This document shows positions 1 to 6,124 of a DNA stretch of 8,286 nt, one piece after another. The notes under the pieces are model-generated. The model searched no databases. It saw only the letters and a program-made list of their open reading frames with translations, and had not been told where the DNA came from. Positions within the stretch are counted from its first letter, which is position 1. Each line of letters begins with the position of its first letter. The translations under genes were made by a program, and so were the position numbers. Location: the NCBI GenBank assembly GCA_022564455.1, contig JADFLK010000078.1:1-8286 (forward strand). The letters are read 5' to 3'. This DNA comes from Bacteroidota bacterium (lineage in GTDB: Bacteria > Bacteroidota > Rhodothermia > Rhodothermales > Rubricoccaceae).

Positions 1-1000
1 TGCTGGTCTCGGGCACATACGTCAGTGATGCGTCGTTGAGCTGGAGCTTTTCGAGAGAGGCGCGGAGGTCTTCGAAGTCGTCGGAGTTGGTGGGGTACAG
101 CCCCGAGAACACCATAGGCTTCACCTCCCGGAAACCGGGCACGGACTCCGATGCGGGATTACGGGGGTTTGTGATGGTGTCGCCCACCTTCGCATCCTGA
201 ACGTCTTTCACCGAACCGATCACATAGCCGACCTCGCCCGCCGTGAGTTCCTTTACGGGCTCCATCCCTAACTTCAGGATCCCGATTTCCTCTGCGAAAT
301 AACGCCGATCGGTGGCCATGAACAAGATGGGGTCGCCCTTGCGAAGAGTGCCGTCGAACAGGCGCGTATAAACGACCGAGCCGCGAAACGTGTCGTACAC
401 CGAATCGAATATGAGGGCCTTGAGGGGTGCTTCCGGGTCGCCGCCGGGCGGCGGGACGCGGGCCACGATAGCCTCCAGCAGAGCGCCGACACCTTCGCCG
501 GTCTTGGCACTCACGTGGAGGACATCCTCCGGATTGCCTCCGATGAGGTCGGTCACCGTCTGCGCCACCAGTTCGGGCCGGGCACTCGGCAAGTCGACTT
601 TGTTGAGAACCGGGATAATCTCCAGATCAGCTTCGATAGCGAGGTAGAGGTTAGAGATCGTTTGCGCTTCGATGCCTTGCGCCGCGTCTACCACGAGAAT
701 GGCGCCCTCGCAGGCGTTGAGTGCACGGCTCACCTCGTACGTAAAGTCCACGTGGCCAGGCGTGTCGATCAGGTTCAGGACGTAGTCCTGCCCGTCCTCC
801 GCCCTGTAGTTCATCCGGATGGCGTGGCTCTTGATCGTGATACCGCGCTCGCGCTCCAGGTCCATCGAATCCAGCACCTGCGCCTGCATCTCACGCGCCG
901 TGAGCGTTCCCGTTAGCTCCAGTAGCCGGTCGGCCAGGGTAGACTTCCCGTGGTCGATGTGGGCGATGATGCAGAAGTTGCGGATGCGCTTGAGATCCAC
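1..1000 (-). CDS. lepA: Elongation factor 4 (LepA), N-terminal 333 residues; 3' end outside the window
   Basis: LepA (EF4) is a ribosome-associated translational GTPase acting on stalled or mistranslocated ribosomes and in ribosome biogenesis. All G motifs are readable: G1 AHIDHGKST (residues 14-21 region), G2 RERGITIKS (about 50-58), G3 DTPGH (79-83), G4 NKVD (133-136) and G5 SAKTG (164-168). The EF-Tu domain-II-like part follows (about 190-280), and the start of domain III comes before the window edge. The family is about 600 residues, so roughly the first 55% is present, with no frameshift. The start is GTG at 1000: an in-frame TGA lies seven codons upstream (1019-1021) with no other start between, and the family's [15 protein letters not shown] begins seven residues in. 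There is no Shine-Dalgarno sequence. It is last in the ileS-to-lepA cluster but has a promoter-like element of its own at 1040-1047. Confidence 0.97.
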   Translation of the reverse strand, partial: MDLKRIRNFCIIAHIDHGKSTLADRLLELTGTLTAREMQAQVLDSMDLERERGITIKSHAIRMNYRAEDGQDYVLNLIDTPGHVDFTYEVSRALNACEGAILVVDAAQGIEAQTISNLYLAIEADLEIIPVLNKVDLPSARPELVAQTVTDLIGGNPEDVLHVSAKTGEGVGALLEAIVARVPPPGGDPEAPLKALIFDSVYDTFRGSVVYTRLFDGTLRKGDPILFMATDRRYFAEEIGILKLGMEPVKELTAGEVGYVIGSVKDVQDAKVGDTITNPRNPASESVPGFREVKPMVFSGLYPTNSDDFEDLRASLEKLQLNDASLTYVPETS

Positions 1001-1039
1001 GCGGGGGACGGAAACGGTTCACATAGGCCAGAACAGCCT

Positions 1040-1047
1040 AAAAGATA
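1040..1047 (-). promoter_or_regulatory. Putative lepA promoter, -7 element TATCTTTT
   Basis: On the minus strand this reads TATCTTTT, close to the Bacteroidota -7 consensus TAnnTTTG. It lies in the 81-bp lspA-lepA gap, 40 bases upstream of the GTG start, giving a leader of about 33 nt. The same TATCTTT word sits at a similar distance before ileS (5584-5591) and before the ileS remnant (6922-6929), which is the main support. No convincing -33 TTG element is visible. Confidence 0.5.
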
Positions 1048-1081
1048 CCGCTATCGCTGGGCGGTTCGGGCGGAGGTTGGG

Positions 1082-1699
1082 TTAAACCACCTCGCTGCTC
1101 TCCAACCTGGGTTCGGGCTCTTCCACACGAACCGTGGGAGTAGCCTCTTCACTCTCTTCAACCTCTCCCTGCAACGCATTGTGAAACCGCTTCTGGAAGA
1201 GGATGATCGTCGCTACGCCGCCGATAATGGCCAGATCGGCTATGTTGCCGATGGGAAAGATGGCCAGGTACCGCCCGCCGAAGAATGGAATGCTCTCCGC
1301 TACCACACCGTTCCAGATGTCGAGGTGGATGAAGTCCACCACGTCGCCATAGAGCAGGCTATTGTAGCCCCAGATCACGCCGTAAAACACGCGGTCGATG
1401 ATGTTGCCCGTGGCGCCCCCGAGAATGAGCGCCAGTGCAACTCTATAACCGGTTGGGCCCTTGCGGACGTGCCACAGGTAGAAGGCGATCAGCCCCGTAG
1501 CCACGATGGAGAACAGCGTCAGGAAGAGCTTGGAGCCCAGGCTCAGCCCGAACGCCATCCCCGGGTTTTCCGTAAACGTGAACCTGAACAGATCACCGAC
1601 GACCCGAATTGATTCGTGCGGCAGCATGGTCAGCTTCACCCAAACCTTGGTGGCCTGGTCGGCCGCGACAATGAAGAGGGTTAGCCAGAGGACGCGCAT
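1082..1699 (-). CDS. lspA: Lipoprotein signal peptidase (signal peptidase II)
   Basis: LspA is an inner-membrane aspartyl protease that removes the signal peptide from diacylglyceryl-modified prolipoproteins. The 205-residue product has the family signatures: DQATK near the N-terminus (14-18), ENPGMAFG (44-51), GNIIDR with catalytic Asp102, and GNIADL with catalytic Asp155. Hydrophobic segments at about 1-13, 57-76, 86-101 and 149-168 fit the four-helix topology. About 50 residues separate the two aspartates, clearly more than in E. coli LspA; this periplasmic insertion is, as I recall, common in Bacteroidota. A hydrophilic Glu-rich tail (about 175-205) follows the last helix and makes the protein longer than the usual 160-170. 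The ATG at 1699 puts the first helix right at the start; no Shine-Dalgarno sequence is seen. It lies between the DksA-like gene and lepA on the same strand. Confidence 0.97.
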   Translation of the reverse strand: MRVLWLTLFIVAADQATKVWVKLTMLPHESIRVVGDLFRFTFTENPGMAFGLSLGSKLFLTLFSIVATGLIAFYLWHVRKGPTGYRVALALILGGATGNIIDRVFYGVIWGYNSLLYGDVVDFIHLDIWNGVVAESIPFFGGRYLAIFPIGNIADLAIIGGVATIILFQKRFHNALQGEVEESEEATPTVRVEEPEPRLESSEVV

Positions 1700-1708
1700 T
1701 GGGGCTGG

Positions 1709-1785
1709 AGCGTAATTCGTAGTGCGTATAAAGATTCAATCGCAAAAGCGATGCATAAAGAGCAGTTACGAATTACGCAATACGC
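1709..1785. repeat. Heptad-period inverted repeat between the DksA-like gene and lspA
   Basis: The left arm has CGT at exact 7-base steps (1711, 1718, 1725) and the right arm has ACG at 7-base steps (1768, 1775, 1782). The arms include a perfect 12-bp inverted pair, 1710-1721 (GCGTAATTCGTA) and 1767-1778, separated by 45 bases. The whole structure sits in the 92-bp gap between two genes of one cluster, so it would be transcribed and could fold as a long hairpin. It resembles the (AATTACG)n short-word repeats found between genes in various bacteria. No gene or promoter is apparent in this gap. Confidence 0.55.
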
Positions 1786-1791
1786 TCTAAT

Positions 1792-2205
1792 CTATCTTTT
1801 CTTCTTTTCCTTCTTCTTGGCCTCGATCGAAATCTCCGTGTGCGGCACAGAAAGGAGGCGCTCCTTGGCAATGGGCTCGCCCGTCACCTTGCAGATCCCG
1901 TACGTTTTGTTGTCTATCCGCGTGATCGCGCGATCCAGATAGCCTAGAAACTTTTGCTGGCGCGCGATCATCTGGTAGAGCTTCTCCATTTCCATCGCGT
2001 CTGTACCTGCGTCGGCCATGTGGAAGGAGTAGGCCGTGTCGCTTTCGTGCTCGCGCGTGTCGTCCACCTGCGAGCGCATGTCGTCAATCTCCGCCTGGGC
2101 GGATTCACGTTTCTCCTCGATGAGAGCACGGAACTCCTCCAGCTCCTTGTCGGAGAACGGCGTGCGCCGGGCTTCGGCGGCCGTTGCGGCTTTGGAAGCA
2201 GCCAT
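1792..2205 (-). CDS. DksA/TraR-family protein with degenerate zinc finger
   Basis: This 137-residue protein has the DksA architecture: an acidic coiled-coil N-terminal half (about 18-60 and 68-98), a coil-tip segment MADAGTD (63-69), and a C-terminal zinc-finger-like fold beginning YGICKVTGEPI (102-112). DksA-type proteins enter the RNA polymerase secondary channel and modulate initiation together with ppGpp. Only the first of the four expected zinc cysteines is present (Cys105); the others align with Thr108, Ser126 and Ala129, so zinc binding is unlikely. As I recall, this pattern is usual for Bacteroidota homologues, so it need not mean loss of function. A lysine-rich tail ends the protein. 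The ATG at 2205 gives a normal length and has no Shine-Dalgarno sequence. It lies 34 bp after the ileS stop, so the two are probably co-transcribed. The exact function in this lineage is unknown, so no symbol is given. Confidence 0.9.
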   Translation of the reverse strand: MAASKAATAAEARRTPFSDKELEEFRALIEEKRESAQAEIDDMRSQVDDTREHESDTAYSFHMADAGTDAMEMEKLYQMIARQQKFLGYLDRAITRIDNKTYGICKVTGEPIAKERLLSVPHTEISIEAKKKEKKKR

Positions 2206-2239
2206 GACGAGATTGGTTCTGAGAGTGCGAAAGGGACGT

Positions 2240-5200
2240 TTACGGTGCAGGCGTACCGTTGATCCGTCGAACGCCGATCGTTATAGACGCTCCGGCGAGG
2301 TCGACGGTTTGCACGGTTTCCCCTTCCGGTTCGGCGCGGTGAAGCGCGGTCGCGAGGGTCTCGGTCTGGATGGCCTCGGCGTGCGCGATCACGGCTTCCG
2401 CCTCCCCGTCGGGGGCGTCGAAGGTAATCACGATTCGATCTGAAACATCGAAATCAGCGCTTTTCCGAAGGTTTTGGACGCGGCTGATGAACTCGCGGGC
2501 GATGCCCTCAGCGCGAAGCTCGTTGGTGATAGTGGTGTCGAGGGCCACGGTGACGCCTCCCTCCTGACGGACAAGTTGCCCCTCAATGCCTTCGCTGACG
2601 ATTTCGAGATCGCCGGATTCGAGCGTAACGGACTGGCCGTCGAGCTTGAGCGTGAGGCTCCCGGCTTGCTCGAATGCGGCGATGGCCTCTGGATCGAGGT
2701 TACGGATGGAAGCGTTTGCGGCTTTCATCAGCGGGCCGAGCTTCTTGCCCAGCGCCTTGAAGTTGGGTCTGGCAGATTTGTGGATGACGCCGCTTGACGC
2801 CTCGATGGCTTCGAGCACCTTGACGTTCACCTCGTCCAGCACGATGGATTCCACCGAGCGAAGCTCATCGGCATCTACGCCTCCCAGACCCGTTACCACA
2901 AGCGCCTTCGCCAGCGGCTGCCGTACGTTTATACTCGCCTCGTTTCGGAGGGCGAGAATGTTTGAGGCCACCTGTCGAGCGAGCGCCATGCGGTGTTCGA
3001 GGGCGTCGTCGACTTCAGTCTCATTGACAGATGGGAAATCCGTAAGGTGGACGGATCGCTGACCGCTGACGGCTGACGGCACACCTTCCTCTTCCGCTAT
3101 CTGCCGTCCGTCGCCTGCCCTGAGCACAGCCGAAGGGTCCACCATCAGACAGCCGTACAACCATTCAGCAAAAAACGGTGCAATCGGCGCCATGAGTTGC
3201 GCCGTGGTTCGGAGGCACTCGAAGAGCGTCTGGTAGGCAGCCCGCTTGTCGCCGTCGTCCTCGCTCTTCCAGAAGCGCCGGCGGCTGCGGCGGAGGTACC
3301 AGTTCGAGAGATCGTCCACGAACGTCTCAACGGCCCGCGCGGCGCGGGTCGGGTGGTAGGCGGCGTAGGCCTCATCGGTCGCGGCAATGGTCGTATTCAG
3401 GCGCGAAAGCACCCAGCGATCCAGTTCGGATCGATCCGAAATTGCGATACGGGAGGTCTCGTCGTAGGCAAAATCATCCAGATTGGCGTACGTCGCGAAG
3501 AACTTGTAGGTGTTGACGAGCGTGCCGAAAACCTTGCGCCGGGTTTCCAGGATAGCGGAATCGGCGTAGCGGAGGTTTTCCCATGGTGGACTCGCGGCCA
3601 TCATCGTCCACCGAACCGGATCGGCGCCGTGCGTGTCGATCGTCTCGAACGGATCGACCGTGTTGCCCACGGTTTTCGACATCTTCGCGCCGTCGGAGTC
3701 GAGCACGAGGCCGTTCACCACGACATTCTTAAAGGCCACAGAGTCCTCTACCAGCGCCGCAATCGCGTGCATCGTGTAGAACCAGCCGCGCGTCTGGTCG
3801 ACGCCCTCGGCGATGAAGTCCGCTGGGAAGTTGGCCTGGAAGACCTCCTCGTTCTCGAACGGGTAGTGCCATTGCGCAAACGGCATCGCGCCCGAATCGA
3901 ACCAGACGTCGATGAGGTCCGGCACGCGGCGCATCGTGCCACCATTTGGGCCCGGCCACGTGATGGCATCCACGTACGGCCGATGGAGATCGACTTCACC
4001 GGTATCGGGGTTGATGGCCTCCGGGGGGAAAGAGCCCCCACACTTCTCGAGCAACTCGTCGATAGAGCCGATAACTTCGACGCACTCAGGATCGGCGTCG
4101 CTCACCCAGATAGGCAGCGGCGTGCCCCAGTAGCGCATCCGTGACAGCGCCCAATCGACGTTGTTCTCCAGCCACTGGCCGAACCGCCCCGTCCCGATGC
4201 CTTCCGGTTGCCAGTTGATAGTCTTGTTGAGTTCCACGAGCCGGTCCTTGATTGCCGTCGTGCGGATGAACCAGCTCTCGACCGGGTACTGCATGAGCGG
4301 CGTGCCCTTGCGCCAGTCGTGCGGGTAGTTGTGGATGAAGGAGTCCTCGCGGTACAGCAGGCCGCGCTCGGCGAGGTCGCGGATGATGGGCCGATCGGCG
4401 TCCTTGAACCAGAGGCCTCCGATGTTGCCAAAGCCGGATTCGAACGTGCCATCCGGCTCGACGGGGTTGAGAATCGGCAGCCCGTGCTTCTGCGCAGTGG
4501 CAAAGTCATCCGCGCCAAACGCAGGCGCCGTGTGAACGATGCCTGTTCCGTCCTCGGTAGTGACATAGTCGGCAGCAACGACGCGCCACGCGACATCCGC
4601 GCCCAACTCGTCCGCGAAGGTGGGCCACATCGGCTCGTACCTCTTCCCGACGAGGCCACTCCCCTTAAAGCGCTCAACGACTTCGTATTCCTCCTTGATT
4701 GTCGCGTCAATGCGCGCTTCTGCCAGGATCAGAAACTCTTCCTTTCCTCCTTTCTCACTTTTCCCTTCTCCCTTTATCCGCACCTTCACGTACTCGATTT
4801 TCTCACCGACCGCCATCGCGGCGTTAGCGGGAATCGTCCACGGCGTCGTCGTCCATGCAAGGAGATACGTGTTCTCCTCACCAACCAGCTTCGCGCACGT
4901 TACGATGGAGACATCCTGCACCTCTTTGTAACCCAGCGCTACCTCGTGCGACGAAAGCACCGTGCCGTTGGCCGGACTGTACCACAGAATCTTGTGGCCC
5001 TTGTAGAGGTAGCCCCTTTCGTGGATGCGCTGGAGCAGACTCCAGACGCTCTCGATGTAGCTGTTCTCGAACGTGACGTACGGGTCGGAGAGATCGACCC
5101 AGTAGCCCATGCGGACGGTGAGATCGTCCCAGAGATCCTTGTAGCGGAGGACGCTCTCGCGGCACTTCGCGTTGTACTGCGCAATGGTGATTATGCAACC

Positions 5201-5551
5201 AGGATCAGAACCTATCTGGTGGCGCCCCTCAAGCCCGATCTCCTCCTTTAGCTCTTTCTCTACCTCAATCTCGACGGGAAGGCCGTGCGTGTCCCAGCCC
5301 GCCTTGCGGTCCACGCGGAAACCCTTCATCGTCTTGTAGCGGCAGAAGAGATCCTTGATGGTCCGCGACATCACGTGGTGGATGCCCGGCTTGCCGTTGG
5401 CCGTCGGCGGGCCTTCGTAAAAGACGAAGTGCGGGGCGTCCCGGCGGATTTCGAGGCTCTGCTCGAACGTCTTCTCTCGCTGCCATCGCTCCAGCACCGC
5501 CTCCTCTACGGCGGCGTGATCGAAGGACTCAACCTCGGGGTAACGGGGCAT
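2240..5551 (-). CDS. ileS: Isoleucyl-tRNA synthetase, type 2 (IleRS2), GxHH variant
   Basis: This class I synthetase charges tRNA-Ile with isoleucine in the cytoplasm. The 1103 residues include the first Rossmann half with GIHH (56-59) in the HIGH position, the CP1 editing domain with WTTTPWT (233-239) and GTGIVHTAPAFGADD (335-349), NVDWALSRMRYWG before the second Rossmann half (Trp475), the KMSKT loop (623-627), the helical anticodon-binding domain (about 690-800), and a long C-terminal region with no cysteines. Length, absence of the C-terminal zinc finger, and LDTTITNELRAEGIARE near the end indicate the eukaryote-like IleRS2 class rather than IleRS1. IleRS2 enzymes tolerate mupirocin, and forms with HxGH changed to GxHH have been reported as extremely resistant. 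Two linker insertions coincide with heptad repeats (residues about 261-270 and 825-832). ATG at 5551 starts the conserved PRYPEVESFDH; no Shine-Dalgarno sequence. First gene of the cluster. Confidence 0.98.
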   Translation of the reverse strand: MPRYPEVESFDHAAVEEAVLERWQREKTFEQSLEIRRDAPHFVFYEGPPTANGKPGIHHVMSRTIKDLFCRYKTMKGFRVDRKAGWDTHGLPVEIEVEKELKEEIGLEGRHQIGSDPGCIITIAQYNAKCRESVLRYKDLWDDLTVRMGYWVDLSDPYVTFENSYIESVWSLLQRIHERGYLYKGHKILWYSPANGTVLSSHEVALGYKEVQDVSIVTCAKLVGEENTYLLAWTTTPWTIPANAAMAVGEKIEYVKVRIKGEGKSEKGGKEEFLILAEARIDATIKEEYEVVERFKGSGLVGKRYEPMWPTFADELGADVAWRVVAADYVTTEDGTGIVHTAPAFGADDFATAQKHGLPILNPVEPDGTFESGFGNIGGLWFKDADRPIIRDLAERGLLYREDSFIHNYPHDWRKGTPLMQYPVESWFIRTTAIKDRLVELNKTINWQPEGIGTGRFGQWLENNVDWALSRMRYWGTPLPIWVSDADPECVEVIGSIDELLEKCGGSFPPEAINPDTGEVDLHRPYVDAITWPGPNGGTMRRVPDLIDVWFDSGAMPFAQWHYPFENEEVFQANFPADFIAEGVDQTRGWFYTMHAIAALVEDSVAFKNVVVNGLVLDSDGAKMSKTVGNTVDPFETIDTHGADPVRWTMMAASPPWENLRYADSAILETRRKVFGTLVNTYKFFATYANLDDFAYDETSRIAISDRSELDRWVLSRLNTTIAATDEAYAAYHPTRAARAVETFVDDLSNWYLRRSRRRFWKSEDDGDKRAAYQTLFECLRTTAQLMAPIAPFFAEWLYGCLMVDPSAVLRAGDGRQIAEEEGVPSAVSGQRSVHLTDFPSVNETEVDDALEHRMALARQVASNILALRNEASINVRQPLAKALVVTGLGGVDADELRSVESIVLDEVNVKVLEAIEASSGVIHKSARPNFKALGKKLGPLMKAANASIRNLDPEAIAAFEQAGSLTLKLDGQSVTLESGDLEIVSEGIEGQLVRQEGGVTVALDTTITNELRAEGIAREFISRVQNLRKSADFDVSDRIVITFDAPDGEAEAVIAHAEAIQTETLATALHRAEPEGETVQTVDLAGASITIGVRRINGTPAP
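3057..3077. repeat. Three 7-bp repeats (SGCTGAC) inside ileS
   Basis: The plus strand reads CGCTGAC, CGCTGAC, GGCTGAC in perfect tandem. The 21 bases equal seven codons, so the ileS frame is kept; they encode part of a PSAVSGQRSV linker (residues about 823-833) just before the conserved HLTDFP segment. The stretch lies in a variable loop, consistent with a repeat inserted where it does no harm. It is too short to tell an inserted repeat from chance expansion without comparison to orthologues. Confidence 0.5.
4743..4770. repeat. Heptad-period homopyrimidine tract inside ileS
   Basis: Four consecutive 7-base units (TTTCCTC, CTTTCTC, ACTTTTC, CCTTCTC) keep T at positions 3 and 6 and C at position 7. 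They sit in a tract (4736-4775) with a single purine, at 4757. On the coding strand it is purine-rich and encodes a Lys/Glu/Gly-rich insertion (KGEGKSEKGGKEE) in the CP1 editing domain, between YVKVRI and FLILAEARI, where many homologues have a short turn. The pattern resembles the (AAAAGTG)n class of short-word repeats. Confidence 0.45.
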
Positions 5552-5583
5552 TTAAGGGTGTTTTCAGAGCATTGGGGAAACAT

Positions 5584-5591
5584 TAAAGATA
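5584..5591 (-). promoter_or_regulatory. Putative ileS promoter, -7 element TATCTTTA
   Basis: The minus strand reads TATCTTTA, matching TAnnTTT, 33 bases upstream of the ileS ATG and giving a leader of about 26 nt. The leader word GAAAACACCC just before the start codon and the TATCTTT element both recur in front of the second ileS 5' end (6888-6929), while the sequence between them has drifted. That conservation supports a real promoter and leader. There is no obvious -33 element, T-box or riboswitch. Confidence 0.5.
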
Positions 5592-5613
5592 CCATGTGCT
5601 GACACGTCACCCC

Positions 5614-5650
5614 GGTAACCCATAAGCGAAAAAGGTTGATACCGCATGTT
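5614..5650 (+). pseudogene. Possible decayed 3' end of a second higB
   Basis: 5632-5649 matches the last codons of the intact higB (6065-6082) at 16 of 18 bases (AAGGTTGATnCCGCAnGT). Weaker similarity extends left to GGTA-CCCA (5614-5621 against 6044-6051) if a few short gaps are allowed. Both stretches are on the plus strand. If real, an earlier toxin gene once ended here, immediately upstream of ileS. The match is short and could be chance. No antitoxin-like coding sequence follows. Confidence 0.3.
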
Positions 5651-5730
5651 CCCCGATCTTGTCTATGACGGCAGACACGCCTTCAATCAGCTTGGGCCCG
5701 ACCCAGCCATCGAATCTTCATCATCGCCCG

Positions 5731-5761
5731 TTTGGCACACAACAGGCTGATCCTATATTGG
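5731..5761 (+). promoter_or_regulatory. Putative higBA promoter (TTTG, 19 bp, TATATTGG)
   Basis: TTTG at 5731-5734 and TATATTGG at 5754-5761 are 19 bases apart, fitting the Bacteroidota -33/-7 pattern (TTTG and TAnnTTTG, one mismatch). Read as a sigma-70-type site it is TTGGCA, 16 bp, TATATT. The higB start follows 33 bases downstream. The -7 element overlaps the inverted-repeat operator, as expected for an autoregulated toxin-antitoxin promoter. Confidence 0.55.
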
Positions 5762-5780
5762 GACTTATCCCAAAATGGGA
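5758..5780. promoter_or_regulatory. Putative HigA operator: overlapping TGGGA/TCCCA inverted repeats
   Basis: Two palindromes share an arm: TTGGGA-4-TCCCAA (5758-5773) and TCCCA-AAA-TGGGA (5768-5780). A third pair with the same arms, TGGGA-5-TCCCA, lies at 5831-5845 inside higB. The first overlaps the higBA -7 element, so binding of the HTH antitoxin here would block transcription. HigA proteins generally repress their own operons through inverted repeats at the promoter. That these are the HigA sites is inference. Confidence 0.5.
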
Positions 5781-5794
5781 ACATTTCTTGCCTT

Positions 5795-6088
5795 ATGCGC
5801 ATCATTGCTAAAAAACCAATTAGGCAGTTTTGGGAATCCTTCCCAGATGCCGAAGGCCCGCTCAAGGCGTGGTACGCAGATGCAAAGCACGCCGACTGGA
5901 AAACACCCAATGACATAAAGAAGCACTACGCTTCGGCCAGTATTGTCGCCAACAACCGTGTCGTTTTCAACATTGGAGGCAACAAGTACCGCCTAATCTG
6001 CCATGTTCGCTACGACCTCGGCATCCTCTTCGTCCGCTTCGTAGGTACCCACGAAGAGTACGACAAGGTTGATGCCGCAAGTGTTTAG
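5795..6088 (+). CDS. higB: HigB-family toxin (RelE-like mRNA interferase)
   Basis: HigB toxins are ribosome-associated endoribonucleases that cleave translated mRNA and are neutralised by HigA. The 97-residue product begins MRIIAKKPIRQFWE and contains the family core RVVFNIGGNKYRLI (about 50-63) and the C-terminal FVGTHEEYDKVD (about 82-93), matching the HigB_toxin family in length and order. ATG at 5795 is chosen because the family starts with M-x-I-I and because a longer in-frame start at 5732 would place the promoter and operator inside the gene. No Shine-Dalgarno sequence is visible. The toxin gene precedes the antitoxin by 36 bp, the usual hig order. Base composition looks less GC-rich than that of the flanking genes, in line with horizontal acquisition. 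Catalytic residues cannot be assigned confidently by eye. Confidence 0.9.
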   Translation: MRIIAKKPIRQFWESFPDAEGPLKAWYADAKHADWKTPNDIKKHYASASIVANNRVVFNIGGNKYRLICHVRYDLGILFVRFVGTHEEYDKVDAASV

Positions 6089-6124
6089 CCGAATTCCCCA
6101 CACGATACACCAGCAGGAACAGCC

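Noticed and set aside
1072..1092. Imperfect hairpin (GAGGT...ACCTC) around the lspA stop, as a terminator
   Set aside because: It has a bulge, a short stem and no T-tract, and lepA continues on the same strand just downstream.
1709..1785. CRISPR array or transposon ends
   Set aside because: The repeat units are only 7 bases with no spacers, there is no cas or transposase gene, and no target duplication is visible.
4208..5251. Long open frame (347 codons) on the plus strand opposite ileS, and similar ones at 3197-4144 and 950-1612
   Set aside because: They lie wholly opposite ileS or lspA, whose protein motifs are unmistakable, and their translations are Arg/Val/His-rich without family features. 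They are by-products of GC-rich codon usage.
5732..5794. A longer HigB starting at ATG 5732
   Set aside because: The extra 21 codons would overlap the promoter and operator palindromes, and the family begins at MRII.
5665..5811. Small plus-strand frame of 48 codons starting MTADTPS
   Set aside because: It begins MT like HigA but shows no further resemblance, overlaps the higBA promoter and the higB start, and has low-complexity content.
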